The notes under the pieces were generated by a model. That model searched no databases. It saw nothing but the letters and a program-made list of their open reading frames with translations, and was not told the DNA's origin. The translations under genes were made by a program, and so were the position numbers. This document shows, in pieces, positions 1-5,770 of a stretch of DNA of 5,770 nucleotides. Numbering within the stretch: position 1 is the stretch's first letter; the number at the start of each line of letters is the position of its first letter. Source of the DNA: an uncultured Mucilaginibacter sp. (lineage in GTDB: Bacteria > Bacteroidota > Bacteroidia > Sphingobacteriales > Sphingobacteriaceae); NCBI GenBank assembly GCA_946479225.1, contig CAMLFI010000187.1:1-5770 (forward strand), in the 5' to 3' direction.

Positions 1-731
1 CCAAAAATAACATGCCTTGTTAACGATAGATCAAGCTGATATTGTGCGCCGTAATCATAGTTAACACCTCCTACAGCATAACTTTTCTCATCGCGCGAGT
101 TGAGCGCGCCGTAAAGATCAGGAAACTCTGTTGAGCTAAATTGCTTCATGTTGCCGAAAATGTACGACACGTTGGCTCCCAGTTTCAATGTTCTGAAAAG
201 CGAAAAACCGTAACCTAAAAACGCTTTTGAAAGGCCGCCTTCGCCCTTGTAGCTTAATAACGTGCGATTAGTGTCGGCAGGGGCCGATGAGCCAAAACCG
301 CGCTCAAGTGTTTTAGTATAATTATAACCAATTTCGCTGTAAGGCATTAAACCAAACGCCAAGGCCGAATTGCGTGTTACCGGTATGCCAAAAGTAATAT
401 GGCTCAACCTGAAACTGGCGTCGCGCTGTGAAGTTTGCCCGGTTTGGTTCAGCGTAAAAACACTGCCATATAAGCCTACGTCAATTGTTGTTAGCCCGAT
501 GGATGAATACGATGACGGATTAATGGGATTTACAGTGCTGTAGCGGTTAATAGGACCAAGGGCCGTGCCAATACCGCCCATTGCCATGTTTTGTGGCAAT
601 AACGATGGATTAAGGTCACCAAGGCCGTAACGCGAATAAGGTGAACTGGTAGTTGGGCTGTTCTGAGATCTTGCATCAAGTACTACACCGGCAAGTAAAA
701 ACAGCAGTAAAAACTTTATATATTTAATCAT
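1..731 (-). CDS. FadL/OmpP1-like outer-membrane beta-barrel protein, N-terminal part (runs off left edge)
   Basis: The frame stays open from the ATG at 731 to the window edge, giving 243 residues with no stop, so the C-terminus is missing. Residues 1-22 look like a Sec signal peptide: a short Lys-containing start, a Leu-rich core (8-18) and a likely cleavage near ARS-Q (20-23). The mature N-terminus has SPYSRYGLGDL (30-40), QNMAMGG (47-53) and NPINPSSY (68-75). This pattern is typical of Bacteroidota proteins annotated as OmpP1/FadL-like or simply 'outer membrane protein'. The rest alternates aromatic/aliphatic strand-like stretches with Gly/Asn/Ser turns, as in a beta-barrel. The ATG overlaps the coaX end by 8 nt (ATGATTAA), which suggests translational coupling and supports this start. 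In other Bacteroidota, as I recall, a similar protein follows coaX and precedes lptC-type genes, which would lie just outside the window. The substrate is unknown; a hydrophobic-compound channel is only a family-level guess. Confidence 0.8.
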   Translation of the reverse strand, partial: MIKYIKFLLLFLLAGVVLDARSQNSPTTSSPYSRYGLGDLNPSLLPQNMAMGGIGTALGPINRYSTVNPINPSSYSSIGLTTIDVGLYGSVFTLNQTGQTSQRDASFRLSHITFGIPVTRNSALAFGLMPYSEIGYNYTKTLERGFGSSAPADTNRTLLSYKGEGGLSKAFLGYGFSLFRTLKLGANVSYIFGNMKQFSSTEFPDLYGALNSRDEKSYAVGGVNYDYGAQYQLDLSLTRHVIF

Positions 732-1464
732 TATGCTCAATGGCTGCGTTTAATCCTTTTAAAACCAGGTGCGGCTCTTTTTTTATATAGGGGGCAAAGA
801 TGCTATTTTTAAGCAGCGTATCAAAAAAAACATTATCGCCCCCGGTTAGTATAATATTTATGTCCTGCCTGTTATCACTGTAATTCTCAATAAACCCCAT
901 CAATTCGTACTTTATTCCGTTTTGCACGCCTGATGTAATTGCGGTAATGGTATCATCGCCATATAACCCATCAAAATTCGCGTCGGGTTCAAGCAATGGT
1001 AATGCCGCTGTGTAATGGTTCAGCGCATTATAACGCATATTTAAGCCCGGCGATATACTGCCACCAAAATAATTTCCGCCGGCATCAATCCAATCATACG
1101 TTATACAGGTACCACCGTCAATAACCAGGTTGTTTTTAGCAGGAAATAAGTTATGCGCCCCCACTACGGCGGCCAGTCTGTCGGCACCTAATGTTTGCGG
1201 AGTTTTATAACGGTTATTTATGCTTTTTACCATGCCGGCATTAAAGTATAACAAAGTTGCTTTAGTTTTTATCTCAGCCTCCCACACCCGGCTGTCTTTT
1301 TTTACCGATGAGATAATGGCTTTACTGATGCTGTGCTTTTGCAGAATGGTGTTGATAGTTGTCGCGTCAATATCTTCGTAACGGGCCACATCAACCATTT
1401 CATCATGGTTAAATACGGCCAATTTTGTATACGTATTACCTATATCGATAACCAAATTGGCCAT
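724..1464 (-). CDS. coaX: Type III pantothenate kinase (CoaX)
   Basis: Phosphorylates pantothenate to 4'-phosphopantothenate with ATP, the first step of coenzyme A synthesis, in the cytoplasm. The 246-residue length is normal for the family. Visible ASKHA-fold motifs are DIGNT (7-11, phosphate-binding loop), GADRL (93-97, pantothenate-binding region with the conserved Asp95/Arg96), DGGT (116-119, second phosphate loop), GGSISPG (134-140), TGGD (207-210) and GLNA (237-240). All the expected key motifs are present, so the enzyme should be active. CoaX enzymes as a family need a monovalent cation and resist CoA feedback, unlike type I kinases. The start ATG (1464-1462) shares one base with the purQ stop codon (TGATG), so translation is probably coupled to purQ. 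At the other end the gene overlaps the downstream OMP gene by 8 nt. Alternative identities are unlikely. Confidence 0.96.
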   Translation of the reverse strand: MANLVIDIGNTYTKLAVFNHDEMVDVARYEDIDATTINTILQKHSISKAIISSVKKDSRVWEAEIKTKATLLYFNAGMVKSINNRYKTPQTLGADRLAAVVGAHNLFPAKNNLVIDGGTCITYDWIDAGGNYFGGSISPGLNMRYNALNHYTAALPLLEPDANFDGLYGDDTITAITSGVQNGIKYELMGFIENYSDNRQDINIILTGGDNVFFDTLLKNSIFAPYIKKEPHLVLKGLNAAIEHND

Positions 1465-2156
1465 CAGGCTCGCGCTATTGAAACAATAGATTCAAATATG
1501 GCCAAACCATCTTCGTTAGCTAACAGGCTATCTGCAGCGCGTTCAGGGTGAGGCATAAAGCCAAATACATTTCTTTCAGCATTACACACCCCGGCAATGT
1601 TTTCAATAGAACCATTAGGGTTAGCATCAGTGGTTATATTACCTGCCTCATCACAATACCTAAACAATATCTGGTCGTTATCATTTAATTGCTTAAGCAG
1701 TTGGGCATCCGCAAAGTAATTGCCTTCGCCATGCGCGATAGGTATTTTAAGCGCTCTTTGCTGATCTATTTGCGCAGTTACCAATGAATTAGCTGTTTGC
1801 GGTTTCATATAAATATTGCGGCAAATAAACTTACGATGTTCATTATGCAGCAATGCGCCCGGTAATAAACCAGCTTCTGTTAGTATCTGAAAGCCGTTGC
1901 AAATGCCCAAAACTTTGCCGCCTTTAGCCGCAAACTGTATAACCTCCTGCATAATTGGCGAGAAACGGGCAATGGCGCCTGAGCGCAGATAATCGCCGAA
2001 AGAGAACCCTCCGGGTAAAATTATAAAATCGGCCCCTTGCAGGTCGTGATCTTTGTGCCACAGGCGAACAACCTGCTGACCCATTATATTTTCTAATACA
2101 TGGATGATATCTTCATCGCAATTGGAACCGGGGAAAATTACTACGCCAAACTTCAT
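1464..2156 (-). CDS. purQ: Phosphoribosylformylglycinamidine synthase, glutamine amidotransferase subunit (PurQ)
   Basis: PurQ releases ammonia from glutamine and passes it to PurL, which converts FGAR to FGAM in de novo purine synthesis; the small-type enzyme also needs PurS. The 230 residues match stand-alone PurQ. Motifs of the class I amidotransferase fold are all visible: PGSNCD (9-14), LPGGFSFGDYLR (47-58, oxyanion strand), the nucleophile elbow GICNGFQ with Cys86 (84-90), HGEG (142-145), NPNGS (179-183) and MPHPER (201-206), which supplies catalytic His203 and Glu205. The triad is intact. The ATG at 2156 gives the expected family N-terminus (MKFGVVIFPGSN), so the start is firm. No clear Shine-Dalgarno sequence precedes it, as is usual in Bacteroidota. 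It lies 45 nt downstream of the membrane-protein gene and overlaps coaX by 1 nt. Neither purL nor purS is in this window. Confidence 0.97.
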   Translation of the reverse strand: MKFGVVIFPGSNCDEDIIHVLENIMGQQVVRLWHKDHDLQGADFIILPGGFSFGDYLRSGAIARFSPIMQEVIQFAAKGGKVLGICNGFQILTEAGLLPGALLHNEHRKFICRNIYMKPQTANSLVTAQIDQQRALKIPIAHGEGNYFADAQLLKQLNDNDQILFRYCDEAGNITTDANPNGSIENIAGVCNAERNVFGFMPHPERAADSLLANEDGLAIFESIVSIARA

Positions 2157-2201
2157 GCTACAAAACTAATATAACCGCTCAAATTTGAACGCATATAAAA
2201 G

Positions 2202-3188
2202 TTAAAAAGTGTTAAACTGAAAATAAATGATGCCGCCAACCAGCAAAAAGAACAGCCCCTCGTAAAACCACCTGCTTGTGGCGTACAAAAAATAATAGGA
2301 GAAAAACACAGCCAGGGGTACAGCACACAGTAAAAAATGCTCCAAATGGAACTCTTTTTTAGTGTAAAACGATAACCCTGCTATAATGGTAAGTACCATT
2401 AAAAGCTGAAACGATTTGCGCGTTTGCACATAGCTTCTGAAAAATATCTGGCTTACCTTTAAAAAACAAAGCAACAATATTATAGCAACCGGTATTAGTA
2501 CCAGGTAATTGTAGGAACTGATTTGAATATGTGCGGGAAATTTTGTTGTCAAAGGCAGCCATATTTTTGCAAAATCGGGCAATCTGTCAGTCAGATAATA
2601 GATCACCGCTAAAAAGAAAAATATGGTGGCGAAGCCCATAAGGGCAGCTACCCATTCGCGCCAGTTAAATGGCCTGAAAACTATCAGCCCCGCCCATATT
2701 ACCAGGAACATGAAAATAAACGGCAGATAAATAAGTGTGCCCAGGGCTACCACCATACCCATGTCGTAGGCTACAGACTTGGCGTCGGGCGTTTTATAGG
2801 TGCCAAACAGCCGGTAAAGCATGCCTATTACCAAAAAATTGCAAATGAGCGGTGCGCTCAATGTTAAAAATGGGGCAAAAAGGGCTGTAAGCACAACATA
2901 CATTAAGGCCGGTAAAAAGCTGGGCCGCCCCATTAAATTAAAACTGTTAACCAAACGGTTAAACCATAGCGCCTGCAAAAAAATGAGCATGCCTGCCAAA
3001 AAAATATTCATTAACGGCAATGGCGCGAGTTTGTAATCAGCCGGGAATAGCAGGCGTGCAAATGGCTCAACAAATTCAAATTGTATATGTTGCGGGGCGT
3101 TGATTACATAGCCAATGCGCAATACAACCAGTAAAATAACCAGCCATATTGCATTAAGCGGGTTATATGTTCTGAACAGGTTGATCAT
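2202..3188 (-). CDS. Polytopic inner-membrane protein, DUF6427-type
   Basis: A 328-residue hydrophobic protein of unknown function. I place it in the Bacteroidota DUF6427 family from its size, topology and the FRPFNWREW signature (171-179) that follows a membrane segment; this is recognition, not a search result. About eight to ten membrane spans can be read by eye, near residues 12-29, 58-79, 91-127 (probably two), 142-170, 181-199, 226-246, 261-276, 284-303 and 309-325. No catalytic motif is evident. The N-terminus (MINLFRTYNPLNAIW) has the short polar stretch followed by a first span seen in this family, which supports the ATG at 3188. The gene sits 46 nt after the glycosyltransferase and 45 nt before purQ, so it is probably co-transcribed with both. 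In flavobacteria I recall relatives near nucleotide-metabolism genes such as upp and purD. That would fit the purQ neighbour here but does not define a role. Confidence 0.75.
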   Translation of the reverse strand: MINLFRTYNPLNAIWLVILLVVLRIGYVINAPQHIQFEFVEPFARLLFPADYKLAPLPLMNIFLAGMLIFLQALWFNRLVNSFNLMGRPSFLPALMYVVLTALFAPFLTLSAPLICNFLVIGMLYRLFGTYKTPDAKSVAYDMGMVVALGTLIYLPFIFMFLVIWAGLIVFRPFNWREWVAALMGFATIFFFLAVIYYLTDRLPDFAKIWLPLTTKFPAHIQISSYNYLVLIPVAIILLLCFLKVSQIFFRSYVQTRKSFQLLMVLTIIAGLSFYTKKEFHLEHFLLCAVPLAVFFSYYFLYATSRWFYEGLFFLLVGGIIYFQFNTF

Positions 3189-3234
3189 GCGGCAATATTA
3201 ACGTTTTTGGGTGATTTTTAATCGGAGATTAGTA

Positions 3235-4224
3235 TTATCTCCGTGCGTAGCGCTTTACCATGTCGTCTACTATCTGGGCGGTCTCATCCGGGAAATTGAC
3301 GAACACACGTTCATCCTCGTGCACCCACTTGGCCACATGCTCGGCAAATTTATGGCCGATAGCCGGCACAAAAGGCACACCCATCCGCGATGCCGCCAAC
3401 GCATTACATTGCTGCTCGTACTGGCCCTGCATGGGTATCATCATTACCTTTTTTTGGAGAAAGAGGGCTTCGGCAGGCCCTTCAAACCCCCCACCTGTAA
3501 GTAAGCCTTCGCAACTTGCTAAACTGCTGTTAAATGCCTCGTTGCTTACCGGGAATATGTTGATGTTATCTAATTTATAAGGTGTTTTTTGCCGTTTTGA
3601 GAAGATGTGCCACTCTGTATTCTTTACCTTGCTAAGGTGCTGCGCCAGTTTCTTATCGTCATAAGCAGGCAGGTAAACGGTATAGTGCCCTGCGTTGCTG
3701 GTAACCATACTGCGGATACCACTGCGGATGACAGGAGTATGTATAAAATCATCATACCGCTCAAAATGAAAGCCGATGTGATGCGTGGTAGGTGAGTAGT
3801 GTTTAAACAGCCACTCGCCGTAATGCCATTTGCGCGGGCGCGGTGTTTTTTTAGAAACAAAAGAACATTGATGACTTAACGACACGGATGGTATTCCCTG
3901 CATTTTGCAGGCCCAGGCGCTTACCGGTTCAAAATCATTAACTATCAGATCATATTGGTCAAGGGGCAATCCGCGCATGTCTTTCCACAATTGCGGCAGG
4001 TCCATAATTTTAAAGGTGGCCCACTTGTCTACACCACCATTGGTGCCAAAAACAAAGCTAAACCCGTGAAAACGATATTTGAGTGGTTGCGATAGGGTAA
4101 CTTCGGCTTCGGTGCCGCTTACCAGCAGGTCAAGTTCGCCGTATTGCTGCAGCAACGGTACTATCTCGCGGGCGCGACTGATGTGTCCGTTACCTGTTCC
4201 CTGTATGGCAAATAATATCTTCAT
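3235..4224 (-). CDS. GT-B fold glycosyltransferase (MurG/GT1-like, Glyco_trans_1_3 type)
   Basis: A cytoplasmic or membrane-associated transferase of 329 residues; acceptor and sugar are unknown. The N-terminal domain opens with a beta strand and the Gly-rich acceptor-side loop GTGNGHISRA (9-18), typical of GT-B enzymes related to MurG, then DFEP (97-100) and SLSHQC (115-120). The C-terminal nucleotide-sugar domain has GGGFEGPAEAL (244-254) and QGQYEQQCNA (266-275), matching the conserved Gly-rich and Gln/Asn donor-site region of GT1/GT28 enzymes. Length and motif spacing look complete. No signal peptide or membrane span is seen. It is likely the first gene of the run through DUF6427, purQ, coaX and the OMP, with its own promoter just upstream. 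In related bacteria I recall similar glycosyltransferases near the LpxH-like phosphoesterase; here the two are separated only by the small beta-barrel gene. A role in glycolipid or lipid A-associated envelope glycosylation is an inference. The start is supported by the MKILFAIQGTGNGH opening. Confidence 0.88.
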   Translation of the reverse strand: MKILFAIQGTGNGHISRAREIVPLLQQYGELDLLVSGTEAEVTLSQPLKYRFHGFSFVFGTNGGVDKWATFKIMDLPQLWKDMRGLPLDQYDLIVNDFEPVSAWACKMQGIPSVSLSHQCSFVSKKTPRPRKWHYGEWLFKHYSPTTHHIGFHFERYDDFIHTPVIRSGIRSMVTSNAGHYTVYLPAYDDKKLAQHLSKVKNTEWHIFSKRQKTPYKLDNINIFPVSNEAFNSSLASCEGLLTGGGFEGPAEALFLQKKVMMIPMQGQYEQQCNALAASRMGVPFVPAIGHKFAEHVAKWVHEDERVFVNFPDETAQIVDDMVKRYARR

Positions 4225-4256
4225 TAGGCTGTTATCCCCACAAAGATATTATTTGC
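4208..4256. repeat. Perfect 14-bp inverted repeat enclosing the glycosyltransferase start codon
   Basis: GCAAATAATATCTT at 4208-4221 is exactly the reverse complement of AAGATATTATTTGC at 4243-4256, with 21 nt between. On the coding (minus) strand the upstream arm (4256-4243) lies in the leader and overlaps six bases of the candidate -7 element. The downstream arm (4221-4208) is codons 2 to 6 of the glycosyltransferase gene, and the ATG is the last three bases of the loop. An RNA reading through from the upstream gene could form a 14-bp, mostly A-U stem here. An RNA started at the local promoter would lack the upstream arm. It is a poor candidate for a classical terminator because the stem is AT-rich and no U-tract follows. 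Confidence 0.85.
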
Positions 4257-4272
4257 TACAGTTTATACTAAA
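4241..4272 (-). promoter_or_regulatory. Candidate Bacteroidota-type promoter for the glycosyltransferase operon
   Basis: On the minus strand TATCTTTG (4248-4241) matches the Bacteroidota -7 consensus TAnnTTTG exactly. Twenty bases upstream lies TTTA (4272-4269), a three-of-four match to the -33 TTTG element, at the usual 19-21 nt spacing. The start of transcription would fall a few bases downstream, around 4238-4233, leaving a leader of only about 10-14 nt before the ATG at 4224. The position, between two genes and directly before the five-gene run, is what one expects of an operon promoter. The -7 match overlaps the left arm of the inverted repeat. Confidence 0.5.
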
Positions 4273-4283
4273 CTCTGTTAAAA

Positions 4284-4910
4284 TTAAAACTTAACGCCTA
4301 AAGTAAGTGCGAAACCGCTGTTTCTTTCGCCGGCGTCAGCATTGCTTTTGGCGGCGTGGCCAAAATCAAATGCATAATGAAGGTTTACACCAACTTTGTC
4401 TGTTATGGTATAACCGGCACCAAGGTTGCCACCAATAGCAACTTTTTTCAAGTCGTCGGTATTTGTATCAGTGGTGCTGCCGAACCCTGTAGCAGTTACC
4501 ACTGTTTTTTGCGACATTAAAAATGAAGCCTGAGGACCTACATAAAAAGCAAGTTTAGGATTGGCTTTAAAACCAAATAAAATTGGTAGATCAATGTAAT
4601 TAACCTGCGTTTTAGCATCAATAGTAACACCGCTTATGGTTGCCGTAGCATTGCCACCTTTTTGAGTATACAATAACTGGGGCGCGAAGGAAATATTTTC
4701 TGATATAGGTGTCTCAATAAAAATACCACCTTGAAAACCCGGGCGGAAATCGTAATTAACAGAAATGCCATTAGCAGTTGCGGCACCCAATGTCATATAG
4801 GTAAGGCCGGCTTTAACGCCAATACTGGTTTTTGATTGTGCGTTGGTATTAGCTGTGAAGCCCAAAAGAACAGCAAACGCCAATGCGAAAGAAAGGATAA
4901 GGTTTTTCAT
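4284..4910 (-). CDS. PorT-family outer-membrane beta-barrel protein
   Basis: A 208-residue secreted protein predicted to form a small beta-barrel in the outer membrane. Residues 1-24 are a clear Sec signal peptide (MKN start, hydrophobic core 4-20, cleavage after NTNA before Gln25). The mature protein has the pattern of the OMP_b-brl_2/'porin family' proteins: GVKAGLTY (31-38), QGGIFIETPI (60-69), LLYTQKGG (79-86), YIDLPIL (105-111), GPQASFL (125-131), GGNLGAGY (160-167) and a final strand ending GVKF with a C-terminal Phe. The 'porin family' name is a structural label; no channel activity or substrate can be read from the sequence. Start choice is fixed by the signal peptide. It has a 126-nt upstream gap with a possible promoter and a 59-nt downstream gap, so it may be a monocistronic unit inserted between the LpxH-like gene and the glycosyltransferase. 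The 7-base TTATAAG is tandemly repeated (4914-4927) just before the start, an A/T-rich leader with no Shine-Dalgarno sequence. Confidence 0.88.
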   Translation of the reverse strand: MKNLILSFALAFAVLLGFTANTNAQSKTSIGVKAGLTYMTLGAATANGISVNYDFRPGFQGGIFIETPISENISFAPQLLYTQKGGNATATISGVTIDAKTQVNYIDLPILFGFKANPKLAFYVGPQASFLMSQKTVVTATGFGSTTDTNTDDLKKVAIGGNLGAGYTITDKVGVNLHYAFDFGHAAKSNADAGERNSGFALTLGVKF

Positions 4911-4941
4911 GTATTATAAGTTATAAGGTTAAAAATTGGGG

Positions 4942-4949
4942 CGAAGATA
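4942..4949 (-). promoter_or_regulatory. Candidate -7 element for the beta-barrel gene
   Basis: TATCTTCG (4949-4942, minus strand) fits TAnnTTTG with one mismatch and is followed by C-rich bases. It would start transcription near 4938-4934, giving a leader of about 25 nt. No good -33 TTTG is seen at the expected distance. A near-palindrome CTAAGCGCATAG (4964-4975, one mismatched pair) lies where the -33 region would be. This is the best candidate in the 126-nt gap between the LpxH-like gene and the beta-barrel gene; the rest of that gap is AT-rich and I see no terminator hairpin in it. Confidence 0.35.
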
Positions 4950-5036
4950 GTATATTCCTTCACCTAAGCGCATAGTTTTAAGTAACATTGTTATTAAAAG
5001 GGTGGTTTTTAGGCTATAAAAGTCTTCGCATTCCAA

Positions 5037-5770
5037 TTAACTTTCCTGTCTAAACCTTTCTAATAAACCGCGAACGTCCATTTTCGCATCAAGGTCCTCA
5101 GCGTCCGAAAGATCTGCTACATCGCTGTCTTCTTCAAAATCAAGCGGAGAGTATTTGAAGATTTCCCATGCACCTTTGTTGTACTCAAGCGCTGTAAGGT
5201 TCTCTACCCAATCGCCCGAGTTAAGGTAAAGCACTTTGCCCGGATTGTTAGTAGCAACTATCTCGCGCATTTCGGCCTGGTGGATGTGGCCGCATATTAC
5301 GTATTGATACTCCTTGCTAACGGCAAGGTCGGCAGCTGTTTGTTCAAACTGGTTAATGAATTTTACAGCGTCTTTAAACCTGGCCTTTATTTTTTTAGAG
5401 AAGCTCATCTTCTCGCGACCCATAGCGGTAAGCAGCCAGTTGGTAAAACTGTTAAGCAGTATCAGTGTATCATAACCAACAGCGCCCAGTTTTGCCAGCC
5501 ATTTAGAGTGCTGCATGGTAACATCAAATACATCGCCATGAAAGATCCATGCTTTTTTACCATCGATATTAAGGACAAGCTTATTTAATAGTTGGAACGA
5601 GCCCAGGTTCATATCTGCAAACTTGCGCAGCATTTCGTCGTGATTACCGGTTAGGTAATACACCGGAACACCATCAGTAACAAACTTTAATATCCTGCGC
5701 ACCACTTTCATGTGTGCCTCGGGCCAGTACGATTTGCTGAACTGCCAGATATCAATAATATCGCCGTTAA
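5037..5770 (-). CDS. LpxH-like UDP-2,3-diacylglucosamine diphosphatase, 5'-truncated by window edge
   Basis: A calcineurin-like metallophosphoesterase that in lipid A synthesis would cleave UDP-2,3-diacylglucosamine to lipid X and UMP at the inner membrane's cytoplasmic face. The reading frame stays open past the ATG at 5711 to the edge. The added 19 residues contain NGDIIDIW, the family's metal-binding GD motif, so 5711 is not the start and the real N-terminus lies outside. Numbering from the first complete codon (5768), 243 residues are visible: GD (2-3), GNHDE (41-45), HGDVFD (77-82), GHIH (160-163) and NSGDWVE (183-189). These are the metal-ligand and active-site motifs of the family; only the first (DxH) motif is missing, beyond the edge. 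The Bacteroidota relatives are usually annotated as LpxH, though many are not biochemically tested. A C-terminal tail after about residue 206 is rich in Asp/Glu. Its neighbours, a beta-barrel protein and a glycosyltransferase, fit an envelope role. Confidence 0.88.
   Translation of the reverse strand, partial: NGDIIDIWQFSKSYWPEAHMKVVRRILKFVTDGVPVYYLTGNHDEMLRKFADMNLGSFQLLNKLVLNIDGKKAWIFHGDVFDVTMQHSKWLAKLGAVGYDTLILLNSFTNWLLTAMGREKMSFSKKIKARFKDAVKFINQFEQTAADLAVSKEYQYVICGHIHQAEMREIVATNNPGKVLYLNSGDWVENLTALEYNKGAWEIFKYSPLDFEEDSDVADLSDAEDLDAKMDVRGLLERFRQES

Noticed and set aside
2161..2168. TAGTTTTG on the minus strand, a match to TAnnTTTG just before purQ
   Set aside because: It ends only 4 nt before the purQ ATG, so transcription would begin at or inside the start codon, and no -33 TTTG lies 19-21 nt upstream. 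The consensus is short and common in AT-rich gaps.
2179..2188. Perfect 10-bp palindrome TCAAATTTGA in the gap before purQ, as a possible operator
   Set aside because: A few 10-bp palindromes are expected by chance in a window this long. It occurs once only and matches no operator that I know.
3211..3860. Open frames on the plus strand (3211-3504, 3260-3580, 3607-3795) and a second minus-strand frame (3624-3860)
   Set aside because: All lie inside the well-supported glycosyltransferase gene and have no recognisable domain.
4983..4993. Small palindrome TAACATTGTTA in the same gap
   Set aside because: Five-base arms are too short to separate from background, and its position does not match a clear promoter element.
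4941..5029. Inverted repeat GCGAAGA (4941-4947) / TCTTCGC (5023-5029) in the gap before the beta-barrel gene
   Set aside because: Seven-base arms 75 nt apart are weak, with no U-tract or supporting structure; likely chance.
5280..5588. 102-codon plus-strand open frame
   Set aside because: Antisense to the conserved metallophosphoesterase core; no protein-like features of its own.
5037..5711. ATG at 5711 as the true start of the LpxH-like gene
   Set aside because: The open frame continues upstream to the window edge and encodes the conserved NGDIIDIW motif, so 5711 is an internal Met.
1..5770. Defence system, mobile element, CRISPR array or riboswitch
   Set aside because: No transposase, integrase, nuclease, toxin, repeat-spacer pattern or conserved RNA motif was found on either strand. 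Coding coverage is dense with housekeeping and envelope genes.

Overview
The window looks like ordinary chromosome of a Bacteroidota bacterium, most likely a Sphingobacteriaceae member (Mucilaginibacter/Pedobacter-like). This is inferred from the protein families (a PorT-type beta-barrel, a DUF6427-type membrane protein, a Bacteroidota-style LpxH-like phosphoesterase, a FadL-like OMP next to coaX), the lack of clear Shine-Dalgarno sequences, and -7 elements of the TAnnTTTG type. No tool was run, so family names rest on recognised motifs. All seven genes lie on the minus strand; transcription runs from high to low coordinates.

In transcription order: (1) 5770-5037, 5'-truncated LpxH-like UDP-2,3-diacylglucosamine diphosphatase (lipid A pathway). 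(2) A 126-nt AT-rich gap with a candidate promoter, then 4910-4284, a small secreted outer-membrane beta-barrel protein. (3) A 59-nt gap with the best promoter candidate and a perfect 14-bp inverted repeat around the next start codon. (4) 4224-3235, a GT-B glycosyltransferase. (5) 3188-2202, a polytopic membrane protein of the DUF6427 type. (6) 2156-1464, purQ. (7) 1464-724, coaX, overlapping purQ by 1 nt. (8) 731-1, the N-terminal part of a FadL-like outer-membrane protein, overlapping coaX by 8 nt and running off the left edge.

The five genes from the glycosyltransferase to the OMP are separated by at most 46 nt or overlap, so they probably form one operon. It mixes envelope functions (glycosyltransferase, membrane protein, OMP) with central metabolism (purine and CoA synthesis). 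With the LpxH-like gene upstream, the envelope theme frames the window on both sides.

I see no mobile element, CRISPR array, RNA gene or defence system. The most unusual feature is the 14-bp perfect inverted repeat at 4208-4256. One arm is codons 2-6 of the glycosyltransferase gene; the other overlaps its predicted -7 promoter element, and the start codon lies in the loop. No gap between genes exceeds 126 bases.
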